Shown: one piece after another, positions 22,030 through 32,329 of the stretch
Position numbering within the stretch: position 1 is the stretch's first letter
Layout: every line of letters starts with the position of its first letter
DNA from: Chlorokybus atmophyticus
Lineage: Eukaryota > Streptophyta > Chlorokybophyceae > Chlorokybales > Chlorokybaceae
DNA: 33,377 nucleotides
Assembly (NCBI GenBank): GCA_009103225.1
Contig: RHPI01003330.1
Location: 35,522-68,898, forward strand
Direction of reading: 5' to 3'
Position numbers and translations under genes: made by a program
Notes under the pieces: model-generated
What the model saw: only the letters and a program-made list of their open reading frames with translations
Databases searched by the model: none
What the model was told of the DNA's origin: nothing

Positions 22030-23340
22030 AATGTTATGATGTACCGCACCATATTATGTAAACCATATCTGTAGCATCTAATATGTAATTATATTGCAAT
22101 TAACATGCCTTGAGGGCAACTCGTGTACAAAGTCATGACATTGTGCTTGTATGTAAAGTCGCAATATTGCAGAAGAATGCACCATTACCCAACATCAATC
22201 ATGCTGTTGATATATGAGTTCAAGTTACATTTGTGTATGCTGATAAATTGCATTTAACAATACTATTACCTATGTCCTCAGCTCTCATATTGCATCTATG
22301 CCTTTTTTCTTATGTTGTTTGCTATATAATGCACTTAACATTGGTCACGCTTTTTAATGTATACTTGCAAGCAAAAATTACATCATGCGTATGCAGGTAA
22401 GGTTGCATATAAAATTATTATGTATTATCATAATGTCCTCAGCATTCATATTGCATTTAGGCGTCACTCTTATGCTGTCAGCAAAGTATGCATATATACA
22501 CGTACATGGCATGAAACTTTTCATGTTAAAATTTATTAATGCTACGAATCACAATATGCACAACATCAATCGCTATAGTGTTTTGTCGTTGTGAATATAT
22601 CTGTTACGACAAGGTCCGGCCATCCAAGCCATAAAAACTCATGGTTGGGTTGATGGCTATTTTTTTTCATGTATTACGCCCAGCTTCTTGGCTGCCGTAA
22701 CAATATTTGTGCATTATCATAATATATACGCTAGAACGGATTCCACGTTGTACCATGCAACGTTTAACGAATTTTGCAATTGTGCAATGACAATCTTGAA
22801 GACAATGCATCCGTTCAGTGTTATGTAATATGTCTTACTTAAGTGGCAACGTGTAGTAAATTCAACCATAACAATTTAAAAATAATGTACATCAGTAATT
22901 TACATTTATATAAACATGCTGAATGTTTTCTCATCTTACATATAGGACAAATGTGAATAATGACATTTATCCTATATATAACACCATTGACGTATATTGT
23001 ACCCTTATTATGCAAAATAAGAGCACATGATAAATTTAATACATTGCGCATATGTATAATTTGTATTAACTGTCAACGCTATCAACACGCCGCATGTTCC
23101 CTATACGGTATGCATAACACCAATGCACGTATAATGCTTGCTTTTATTAACTACTATGATTGGCGCTATAAGGCGTAACAATTTAAAATTAATAATTATT
23201 TATGTTACAATACTTATATCGACTTATTCCGCACACGCATTATCGCGTTAACCTTCCCATCGAAGAGGACGCACTCTATAATAGACATATGTATACATTA
23301 TAGACATATGTATACCGTAGTGCCACGAACTGTTCGTTAC
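22030..23340. other. AT-rich island
   Basis: Markedly more AT-rich than both flanks, with abrupt edges. It holds a ~28-bp degenerate direct repeat (near 22272 and 22432, TGTCCTCAGC...TCATATTGCAT), a tandem pair TAGACATATGTATAC at 23282 and 23301, and a hairpin with a T run at 22619-22667. No coding or tRNA is recognised. It could be an organelle-derived insert, a decayed element or a matrix-attachment-like region. Confidence 0.5.
22619..22667 (+). other. Imperfect hairpin followed by T8
   Basis: GCCATCCAAGCCAT, an 8-base loop, then ATGGTTGGGTTGATGGC pairs with a small bulge and is followed within two bases by eight T. It looks like an intrinsic or Pol III-type terminator, but no transcription unit is seen upstream. 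Confidence 0.35.
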
Positions 23341-24897
23341 ATTAAGTCGATAAATCAATGTGTAAGGGCCATTTTCGAACTGAAAACGCCCCTTTTTGGA
23401 CGCACTGGATGACTGCATAGTTTCGTGGGGTTTACGGAAAAAAAAACCTATATATCTTTTCGGCGCTCGTCACGAACAACTCGAAGCACTACGGTATTGC
23501 CGTTGGTTGACTCCAATTCAACAACAACCCTCAAGGTGTTTGAGGGCCCACCCCTTTTGGTTGAGGGCTTCCGTGCTGGAAGAGCTATGAAATATGCCAT
23601 TCTGTACTGTAGTCTTGGTCACATGACTCACATCTGGTACCTTCGCCCCACCATGATGGAGCGCCATGCGCTTATCAAGGGTATGCTGTGCAGTTGGTCT
23701 TAACCGGGTTTGTTAACCCTGTCGAGTGACGGCGGTTTTCAAGAGTCCGGTTGAACTACGAGGTAAGAAACTCCACACGTAACTATATACGTAACTGTAG
23801 GAGATTCTACCGTACACTATATCGTACCGTTCTCCAAGCCAGTTACGACAAACGCCTGCGTACAGGCCGCCGGTCAACAAGCGGCAGATGGGTCATTGCA
23901 TATATGCATGAAAATATTGGTAGTTCAATCCACCGCATGCATTATACCAACATTAGTGCGTTGGGACAGGTTAACAGGCCGTTAAACCGGCGGGCTTTGA
24001 GGGCAGTAGTGTGACATCATTTAACCATTCTCATGACGCGGCTTCGGACTTCTCGACACAGGCAACAACGTCAATGATAAGGGCGTCATTGACAGTCTGT
24101 CACGGGTTTTGCTGAACGTTGAAGTTGATGATGGCTCGGCGTCATAAAATGACCGACGCTCGGCACTTCTGACTCAAAGTGCATCGCTGTCGTTGTCAGT
24201 GGCTAGTACCTTAAAGTACAACCGCGTTACGCTGTACGTATGGCATGTTGCACAGTTAGTTGCAGTCAACACGGTACAGCATTGCAAGCTGTACCGCACA
24301 CGATTTACAGTTAAAGGTGTAACCAGTGCCTCTGTTCCGTGGTTTCCAGACCCAGAATGCAGCTCCGCAAAAGCGCTCTGCATGGCTTGATGGATTTTCA
24401 AGGACTCCTCGAAAAGCCCAGAATCCCCGTTCCTATTCGGCAGCAGGACGCGGGACCCCTTGATTGCTGACAGCCCAGTCTGTCACTGAGCAGCACCGTA
24501 CAACTACAGCTGTCTGTGCTACGGGATAGTAGGCTGGTCTGCCCGCTCTATCACCGGCGTAGGCCGGTCAGGCTTTCGCTTCACAGGCACCACCACCTTG
24601 ATCTCTGGCTACACCGTCCGGCAGATTAAAACCGTTGCCGGTCAGCGCATCAAGCTTTGGCGATATTTGTCAGCGCCAGCCTGCAGTTACTGCAGGCGGG
24701 CCGTTTACCCAGCTACCACACAACAGCTGTCAGAGCACGCTCTGTCTGACCGAAATTCGCGGGAGGCCGTGAGCGAGAATTTCGCTACTGCTAGAGGAGT
24801 CGGGGCGGCGGCGGCAGTTTGCATTGCATTGCTCGTCCTCCCCCCTTTGCCATCATCGTCAATCACAGACAGAGGATTCTGCTCTGTGCTGCAGTAG
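23341..24897 (+). pseudogene. Protein-like but interrupted stretch of unknown origin
   Basis: One frame (23425-23703, then 23779-23950, 24067-24150, 24160-24390, 24490-24897) yields several beta-rich, protein-like segments, such as TTTLKVFEGPPLLVEGFRAG, VTIYVTVGDSTVHYIVPFSK and GVGRSGFRFTGTTTLISGYT, separated by many stops. That they all fall in the same frame hints at an old coding sequence, but the stop density is not far from chance, so this is weak. No family is assigned. Confidence 0.25.
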
Positions 24898-25401
24898 TAG
24901 TCTCTCCTTGGTAGTGCAGCGGGCGTTCTAGCCAGCGGTGTCGTGGCCACATTGTGCCAGGCAGCCTGCCGGACCTTGTTAGGGTGCGGGGCGGCCAGAC
25001 GGACTGTCAGTGTAGTGCGGGGCGGAGGATCATCGGTGTCAGTGAAGGCGACGGCAATTGCTGCCACTGTTGCTAGCCGGGCGCTCTCTTGCTTCTTAAA
25101 GGCAGTAGTGGGGCTCTGTGTCGGAGGCGGCGATCATCAGTGTGTTGGAGTGAGTGAGTGAGTGAGTGAGAGCGTCACAGCGCGGAGAGCGGCGACGTGC
25201 TGCGCGCTGCCCAGCAAGCGAGCGAGGGCTTGTCGTGTTGGTGTTGGTAAGGGCGGCGACGTCGTCTCTCCCAAGGGTGCGGGCGTGGTCGAGGGGGAGT
25301 GAAACGTGCTTTGAGGGGCAGCTGTGCTGTGGTGAAGTTGGTTGGGTTGAGCTGAGTGGAGCTGAGCTGGGTAGAGTGTTGTCTTGCTGCTGAGTGTTGG
25401 G
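24898..25401 (+). promoter_or_regulatory. Promoter / 5' leader of the TPR gene
   Basis: GC-rich sequence upstream of the TPR start, with a (GTGA)n microsatellite of about 5.5 units at 25148-25170. No TATA box is evident. Confidence 0.4.
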
Positions 25402-26094
25402 ATGGAGGCGGCGACTGCTGTGAGGGTGGCGTCCTGTGGGTTTGCGTCTTCATCGACGTCGTCCGCAAGCTCATCATCAAGATTGCGGCTCAGACAACCG
25501 CAGCCTGCTCGGGCGGCGGCGGTGGTGGGCGTGCGGCAGCAGAGGCGGCTGTCAGCCCTGCGCAAGGATGGAGCTTACCCCGAGGGAGCGATGGACCTGG
25601 CCTGCGCTGCACCTGTGCATCCTCCTACTCCTTCGGCGGCTCCGGCACGGGCGGCGCTGGACACCATGGTGCCCTTATTGACGACGACGCAGCACACAGG
25701 CCGGCCGGCATCACACTTCAGGACTGTGGATGGCGTGCGCGTGGTGTGCGGGAGCCGTGGCTGCCGCCCCGTTCTTGATGATGAGGAGTTCTTTGAGTCG
25801 GAGCTGGAGGCGGAGGCCCTGCCAGATGTGGACCAGGACGCCGGCCTGGCCTTCTCCAGAAACATGTTCGCCGTCGCTGCGAAGCAAGGCAATGACGAAG
25901 CCTGGTACAAGCGCCAGCTGGCGCGCGCCCCCCGCGATCCCACCCTGCTCGCCAGCTATGCCCACTACGTCTGGAAGTCCCTCGGCAACACAGCCAAGGC
26001 GGACGCCCTGTACCAGTGCGCTTTAAAGGAAGCCCCCACCAACGCCGCAATCCTTGCAAGCTACACCCATTTCCTCTTCCGCTCTGAGAGCTGA
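25402..26094 (+). CDS. Small TPR protein, probably plastid-targeted
   Basis: A single-exon frame of 230 aa. The first ~60 residues (MEAATAVRVASCGFASSSTS, then S/R/Q-rich) look like a chloroplast transit peptide. The middle has an acidic patch (LDDEEFFESELEAEALPDVD). The C-terminal ~75 residues carry about two TPR-like helical hairpins: DPTLLASYAHYVWKSLGNT followed by KADALYQCALKEAPTNAAIL. This matches the style of plant TPR-like proteins with a single C-terminal repeat cluster. The last hairpin ends abruptly (FLFRSES) before TGA, so the final repeat is incomplete. ATG 25402 is the first in frame. Role unknown; TPRs mediate protein contacts. The gene is convergent with RSP4/6. Confidence 0.75.
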   Translation: MEAATAVRVASCGFASSSTSSASSSSRLRLRQPQPARAAAVVGVRQQRRLSALRKDGAYPEGAMDLACAAPVHPPTPSAAPARAALDTMVPLLTTTQHTGRPASHFRTVDGVRVVCGSRGCRPVLDDEEFFESELEAEALPDVDQDAGLAFSRNMFAVAAKQGNDEAWYKRQLARAPRDPTLLASYAHYVWKSLGNTAKADALYQCALKEAPTNAAILASYTHFLFRSES

Positions 26095-27290
26095 GAGAGA
26101 AGCAAAGCAAGGAGCAAGGTTGCTGCCCAGGGCGGGCATGTGCAGGCGGGTTGGGTTGCTGGTGTTGGTGTGGAAGATTGAGCACAAGAAGGTTGCAGGC
26201 GCGTTGATAGCTGTATGTACAATCAGTACGGGGTTGCAATAGATTTGAAGCTGCTGCAGTGATTTAGCAGCGAGAACGCTTCTGTTCATACTGTATAACT
26301 CTATAGCTGGTTTATGATGATACCTTACATGGTTACATACACCTTTATACTCCCAGATTTGGCTGCTTCTTGCTGTTCTGTGCCTCAGTGATTTCTCCAT
26401 CTCTCTCAATGCATTGTGTGCATGCTTGGCTGTGTGCGATGCATTCTTTCTGGAATCATGGAGTTGGTTGCAGTTGAGTAATGGTCGTGCTGCTACCTGT
26501 GGACATTGCCCAGATTGCAGTGCTGTGTGCGATGCATTCTGCCCAACTTGACCTTGCATACAAGCCATGACATCTTGCAGTAACCAAGTTGCAGTCCGTG
26601 ATCCTCATGCGAAGCCTGTCTGTCAACAGTACGAGGGAGTTCCAGTGTGGTCTTCTTGCCTGATGCTTGCCTACTGTGATGATACTTGCCTAGCCTTGTC
26701 TGCCGCACATCTCCGAATCCAAAAGTTTTGTATGTTTGCACACAAGGAAGATAGCCACTGCATTACCTTTGCATACTTTGCTAGCTTGGGTGTGTATTCT
26801 GTTTGCTGCTGCCTAGTGTGTGAGTGCGCTTTGCATCAGAACCACTCGGATAGCTCATGCTGGTGAGTTATAGTATGGTGGCTTGTTCCAGCACACTTTT
26901 GCAACATGGTGAGGAGCAAGCAAACATACACCATGCTGGCATAGCAGCATACCCGTTTTGCACCCATGCCAGTCGATGGGCGTTATTGGAGTGTCTAATC
27001 ACTCTGCCTTGGTCTGAGGCGGCTGTCTGAGTAAAATGCACTTGCGCACAGCTGGCTGTCGTGTTTCGGTGCTGGCAGCATGCCTCACATGTTCAAGATC
27101 TTGTGATATGAGCTATAGCGTGCCTTGCCCTTGGCTGAGCAACATCGCCAAAACTCCGACCTGTGCTTGCAAATACGCCCCAGCACAGTAGTTGAATAAA
27201 TAATGTCACCAGAGCATATTACACAGCGTACATAATGTAACCCAGCATCTACACAAATGTCACCGCTACTCTGTTGCACGACTATTGCTA
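26095..27290. other. Convergent intergenic region
   Basis: 1.2 kb between the 3' ends of the TPR and RSP4/6 genes. It contains an exact 19-bp direct repeat, GCTGTGTGCGATGCATTCT, at 26429-26447 and 26522-26540. The open frames are not convincing. Confidence 0.5.
27219..27223 (-). terminator. TGTAA polyadenylation word for RSP4/6
   Basis: TGTAA on the minus strand about 68 bp past the RSP4/6 stop codon. This is the usual chlorophyte polyadenylation signal and is at a sensible distance. The other firm genes here do not show it clearly near their stops. Confidence 0.5.
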
Positions 27291-29521
27291 CTATTCAGCC
27301 GCCTCTTCACCCTCCCCTTCGCCTTCCCCTTCACCCTCTCCCTCTCCCTCTCCCTGCACCTCTTCCTCAGGCGCAGGCGGTGGTGGAGGGGGCGGCGGCA
27401 GATCCGTTGACTCCACCAGAGGCCCAGCGTACTCTTCCTGCACGGGTGGTGGAGGCGCCGGCGTGTACTCCTGATGCTTCAGACCCCACCCAACGTACAC
27501 GTTTGCAAAACCCTGCGGCATCATCACTGCGCACGCCCCAGGCCACGCCAGTGACCTTGCCGCCCACACCTGTAGATGTATGAGATGGTTGGTGTTGTGA
27601 GCAACAGCATAGGTCAGTCTCTCATGCACACTCTCCTTTTGTAACTCACTTTGTTCAGCAGCCCGGGACGAGATGTGGACGTGTGAAGGCTCCACGCAAG
27701 GTCGCCGCCTTCATCCAAGGGCGTGTCTTTGTCCAGAGTAGAGAGGGATTCCGCAGCCTACACACGCACACGTACAGTCAGCACACCAGCGTCCAACACA
27801 ACACACAAGCAAACCCAACAGCCGCTCTCACCTCTTCCGGCTCCTCGCCATCCGTGACTGCCTTCTTCTCCCCGCCCTCGGCACCCTCGGCGCCCTCACC
27901 CTCCTCGGGAGCCTCCCACGCCGTCTCGCGCCCCTGCCGCAGGAGCTTCATGCGCCGGTGCGCCCACCCGTCCATGCCGGGAAGAGTGTCCGGGAACGCC
28001 CATTCGGCGTTCTGCACTAAGCCCTCACCTGCGTGAAAGGTGTAACTGGTTGGTGTGTTAATTGTTGATTGGACTTTGGAAATGGTTGATTCAGTTACCG
28101 TTGTACTTACCTTCTTCAGCGGTGGTGAAGTAGCTTGCGGGGCAGAGAGTTGTGGCTGCGGCAATGCGGGCAATCTGAGCCCGGAGGAAGTGCGCTTCTG
28201 TGCCAGGAAACGAAGGGAAGCCAGGCAGCTCTGCCTGGTTGTGTGTTGCGAGCGAGTGAGAGGTTTGTTACTGAGCGTGTTGGTTACTAAGCGTGTTACT
28301 GATTGTTCATCTAGCCAAGCCTCACCTTCCTCTCTCTTACTCCCTACCTGCAAGTCTCCTGTGAGCACACGTTTGAGCTGTCGCGCGGTGGTGATCTGCA
28401 GAGGGGTGATGCTCGGGAGGCGCGTGAAGGGCCCGCCGAGGAATGTGCACGTCCAGTACGTGTGCGTGTTGGACCCGCTGCCCTCTTCTTCCGCCGGCGC
28501 ACCCTGCGTGTGGTGCGCTTGTCAGTGTCCAACCAAACACTCTTGTCTTTCACTGAACCCAACATGTTGCGTTCCCTCACCCCGGTTGGTCGGCCCCACA
28601 TGTTTTCCTCCACGGCTGCCAACGGCTCCTTCATAGTGGACTCATACACGTAATACACTCCACGCATTGCAAAGAACTTGCCGAAGAACCGCACTGTCGC
28701 CAGCTGTGACGCACGACAACTACTATCAGATGCCTGTGCAATGCATCCCGCATGCAACAACACTCTCTCCCGCGTGTGTACCTTCTTGGCAGGGTCGCGG
28801 GCGAGGCGGCTCATGGCGGCAGCGACAGCGACAGCCTCGGAGCGCCCGAGCCCGCCCGCGATGCCAACGGCGTCAAAGGCGTAAGCCATGGGGCCGCTGC
28901 AGCAGTCGTCCCCAACGACCTCGCACTCGTTCGGAGGCTCGCTGGAGGACTCTTCCGCAGACTCTTCCGCGGCCTCTGCCGGGGACCTGTCATTACATAC
29001 ATAATCAAGCTCAACACTAGACTGAAATCACTAGACTCAATTTTGCACCACACCAGACGAGAGTCCACAGACTTAAGTACTGACCAAACCGTGTTGATGT
29101 CATAGCACGCCTAAGCACAGCATCTGACTAAGCAAAGTGAAATGATGCTATATTACACCTGAACAGATCGTTTCTGGCGACGGCCCTGGTGGCGTCCCTG
29201 GCGCTGTGTTCGGGGCCGGCGGAGGCCAAGGCGACGCCTGTGGGGCGGCATCCCGTCTTCTTGCAGCGCAGAGAGGTCTCTATCAAGTCGATTGCAGAGG
29301 CAGGTCGCTCCTCCAGAACCTAAAAGAGCTTTGATTTGAACATTACAGTAGCAGACACTTCAATTCCAACAAAAGTGTAGTCTTTGCACCCGCTTGACCT
29401 TAAGGAGGACGCTGCTGAGGTGGTCGAAGACATTCTCCCCGCTGGTAGTCTTGGTTTTCTGCAAGTACGCCACGGCGTCCTTAACCGCCGCCGCAATGGC
29501 GGCCTCCCCTCCCGCCCCCAT
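27291..29521 (-). CDS. RSP4/RSP6: Radial spoke head protein RSP4/RSP6, 9 exons
   Basis: Structural protein of the radial spoke head in motile cilia, which carries signals from the central pair to the dyneins. Exons (minus): 29521-29399, 29319-29159, 28986-28782, 28703-28581, 28503-28348, 28234-28111, 28028-27832, 27757-27650, 27569-27291; 491 aa, close to the usual algal length. Seen: GENVFDHLSSVLLKVLEERP near the N-terminus, LATVRFFGKFFAMRGVYYV, NTHTYWTCTFLGGPFTRLP, FPGTEAHFLRAQIARIAAAT (the strongest family signature) and ARSLAWPGACAVMMPQGFA with NVYVGWGLKHQEYTP. The tail is Pro-rich, then a Gly-Glu dipeptide tract (GEGEGEGE...) encoded by a simple repeat at 27304-27355. All junctions are GT-AG and in phase. 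RSP4 and RSP6 are close paralogues and cannot be separated here. Confidence 0.93.
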
Positions 29522-29828
29522 GTGTACACACAAGGGCCTCCCTTCGCAACACTTCCACCCGCAGCAGCACCTCCACCTCCACCTCCACCGCCGCCGCCGC
29601 CGCCGCCGCCACAACGGCAGGCACCCACGTGGCTATTTTGAGAAGGCCCGCCAACAATCTCCCGAGCAAGCAAGTCACGTGACTTAGCTGCAAACACGCA
29701 CAATTACGACAGATTACGTCCCGAAGTTACTCCATGAACGTAGCCAGATACGCCTGGTGGTGGGCGGCGTTGTCAGCGGTGTTGGTGGCGGCGTGACTGG
29801 CGGTGCTGATTGGGAGACAGGTCACATC
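29522..29828. promoter_or_regulatory. Shared divergent promoter region, RSP4/6 and RSPH14-like
   Basis: 307 bp separate the two start codons. On the RSP4/6 side a GGT/GGC trinucleotide tract (29567-29611) lies 45-90 bp before the ATG, probably in the 5' leader. On the other side is a 20-codon upstream reading frame (29734-29796). No TATA box is seen. Co-expression during flagellar growth would fit, but that is inference. Confidence 0.6.
29734..29796 (+). CDS. Upstream ORF before the RSPH14-like gene
   Basis: ATG to TGA, 20 residues, MNVARYAWWWAALSAVLVAA, hydrophobic with a run of three tryptophans. It ends 32 bp before the main ATG in a different frame. If it lies in the transcript it would be read first and could lower translation of the main frame. 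Confidence 0.3.
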   Translation: MNVARYAWWWAALSAVLVAA

Positions 29829-32011
29829 ATGGGGCTGGAGGAAAATGGGGAGCACATGGCCAGGGTGGCTACCAGGGACAATCCGCCGCCTCAGGCTGTT
29901 GGCGCTGTCACGAGGGGGTTTGGAGACTTCGCCTACAGCAAAATGGTGCGCACATGAGTGGTTGACCTGTGTCAGCACCCAAGGATGCTTTCCAGACTAT
30001 ACATAGACAGACGCACACTGCACACAAATAGATGCACAGACTCACTCACGCACGCGTATACACGCACAGTCATCAAGTCCACATCATCGATAACAGCATC
30101 TAGCATGGAGGACTGTGACATCATTATGCGCTCCTCGCATTATTCAACACCATCACAACCACACGAGCACACTTACCCTTCTGTTTCACTCTACAGGTTC
30201 GGCAGTGCTTGGACGCTGACTGCGATGTGCGACGGCGGGCTTTGATTGCGGCGGGGGAATTACTGGTGGACCAGCGGGACCGCCTGCGCTGCTTTAAAGC
30301 CGGTGAGAGCATTACAACATCATGGATCCAGTCCTGCGTGAGTAAAAGCAAGGCTGGACAAATGAAGTGACAAATCAATGTGATTGCAGGGCTAGTTCAA
30401 GCAATACATGAGAACTTGGTCCAAGATGACGTGAGCGTGAGAGAAGCTGCCGCTACGCAGTGCGTGTCTGTAGCAGGTGAGTCCACATCAGTGTCATGTT
30501 GTCGTGAAGACAGCGCTGAGAAGGTTTTTGTTTCTGAGCTGTGCGATTGGGACGCTTGCAGGTTCGTCGCGCGGGTGCGAGGAGTTGATAAAGACGCAAA
30601 CAATAGACACTCTGGTTTTCTTGGTGCGAGAACACACTGTAGAGTTAGCTTAACACTGTGCGGTTGCCCAAAGATGCTGACACACTTCGCTTTCAGTTGA
30701 CTGATCTAGAATACCCAGTGAAGGCGAAAGCGGCTGAGGCGCTTGCAACAGCCGCAGCATTTCCATCAGGTGACTGCAAGAGTGAAAGAGAGTGCTCTTA
30801 CTTGATCTAGCTCATGTTATCTTTATGTTGCAGTCTGCGCACGACTGAGCAATGCTCCAAGTTCACTCCTCTCTCTCATCCTGCTACGCGCTCTCCACGC
30901 GCCCTCCACGTACACATGCGAACTCCTTCTCACCACCCTAGTCCGGGCGCTAGAAGGTACGTGTACGTGTGTACGTGTGTACGTGTGCACGCGCTCATCA
31001 CCAACGTTGGTTTGATTACAGATGGCAATGCGGTTGGCGAGCTGGCAGCGTGCGATGCAATAGAGGCGGCGGTGGGTGTCATCACCAGGGTTGGTGCCGA
31101 GAGGGACCAGGAAGGAGTCCTCACCGCCGCGGCCGCGCTCATCAGAGCAATGTGGTGAGCTTCAAGGAGATGGAGATCTCCATACTGTAGAACAGTGTAG
31201 ATTACACATGGACCCCGCACTTATGCTGTGAACTCATACTAAACCTATATCTGAGCTCCTGAATCGCCCCACAGCGCCACAGAAGTCCTTAAGTCCCGCG
31301 CTGTGGCTGCCGGTGCTGTTCCCGCCCTGGTCACTCTCCTCAACAGCCACAATGACATCTCCCTGCTCCAGGCAGCCGCCTCCGCCCTTATGACGTGAGC
31401 TGCTTCTGTCGTAGCAACACAACATAGCAAGGCAACTCAGCACAATACGCAATAGCGCACAATCAAGTTTCTAACAGCATTCCTGCCTGCCTGCAGCGTG
31501 ACACTGGTGGACTCCGGTAAGGTTGCAGCGGTTGAGGCAGGCGCGTTGGAGGCCGTCGCAACGGTGCTGGCCAAGCTGAGCAAGAGCGCGGGCATGGGGC
31601 GGGCCGGTGGTGCGAGAGAGGCCCTTTGCGTCAACTTGCTGCAAGTAAGTGGGGATGTCTTGACCATGACACGCAAGAGTTGTGACAGTCACACGCAAAT
31701 GTTGTGTCGCGTTTCTCAGCTGAAGGTTCGAACCTGTGTACATCTGTTGCACACAGGCAATCACGTCGATGGCAGAGTTACCTGCCGGTCGGCGGGCGCT
31801 TCTTCCGTTGTGCGAGGGTCAGCTCTCAACACTCCTCTCGCTTCAGTCTTCGAATTCAGCTAGCAACACTCCCGCTCCGCCAGCTGCTTCTCCTCCACAC
31901 TACGACTCACTGGTAGCGACGCACGTGGCCGCTGCGCTGAGACAAGTGCGGTACCTGCATCGGCCGCATGAACGCTTGTCCTCCACCAACTTTACTGCTG
32001 TAGAGGGATGA
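29829..32011 (+). CDS. RSP14: Armadillo-repeat radial spoke protein, RSPH14/RSP14-like, 10 exons
   Basis: RSPH14 (RTDR1) is an armadillo-repeat component of radial spokes. Exons: 29829-29945, 30197-30302, 30390-30476, 30562-30623, 30697-30769, 30834-30956, 31022-31154, 31275-31394, 31497-31644, 31757-32011; 407 aa. All introns are short (80-250 bp), GT-AG and in phase. The protein is a chain of about eight ARM-like helical repeats: VRQCLDADCDVRRRALIAAG, LVQDDVSVREAAATQCVSVA, LTDLEYPVKAKAAEALATAA, LKSRAVAAGAVPALVTLLNS and VEAGALEAVATVLAKLSKSA. The N-terminal TRGFGDFAYSKMVRQ fits the family start, where a conserved FG precedes the first repeat. The RSPH14 call rests on ARM pattern, length and its place beside RSP4/6. 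A different ciliary ARM protein is possible. Confidence 0.75.
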
Positions 32012-32329
32012 TCGGCTCAGACAGTGTTGCAGTTGCTTTGTTGCTATGCAAATCCGGAGCGGGGAGGTGGCGTGGGGTGGGTGAGGTGCGTGGGGGTGGG
32101 GGTAAGGGGAGATATGATATTACTTAATAATATATCAATGATATGGCACTCCTGCTAATACCAGCAACATGTCTCTTCCTCTCAATATCAGCATACATAC
32201 ACCTCCCAACTCTGTACACACTACGCGGGGTTCAGTTCTACCACACTGTCAAAGCAAACGGAAGGCGCAACATATACGTAGTTCCCTCTCTGCTAGCAAT
32301 TGCTGATAGCTTCTACACAACACTTGTTC
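32012..32329. other. Convergent intergenic region with a G-rich tract
   Basis: 318 bp between the stops of the RSPH14-like and lipase genes. 32053-32109 is strongly G-rich with many GGGG/GGTGG runs. 32113-32142 is AT-rich with repeated ATAT. No gene. Confidence 0.6.

Noticed and set aside
25166-25565. Open frames on both strands in the TPR gene leader
   Set aside because: GC-rich sequence keeps frames open; they overlap the promoter and the firm TPR frame and have no motif.
31720-31750. GGTTCGAACC, resembling a tRNA B box
   Set aside because: The flanks do not form a T stem, acceptor stem or anticodon arm, and it lies inside an intron of the ARM gene.
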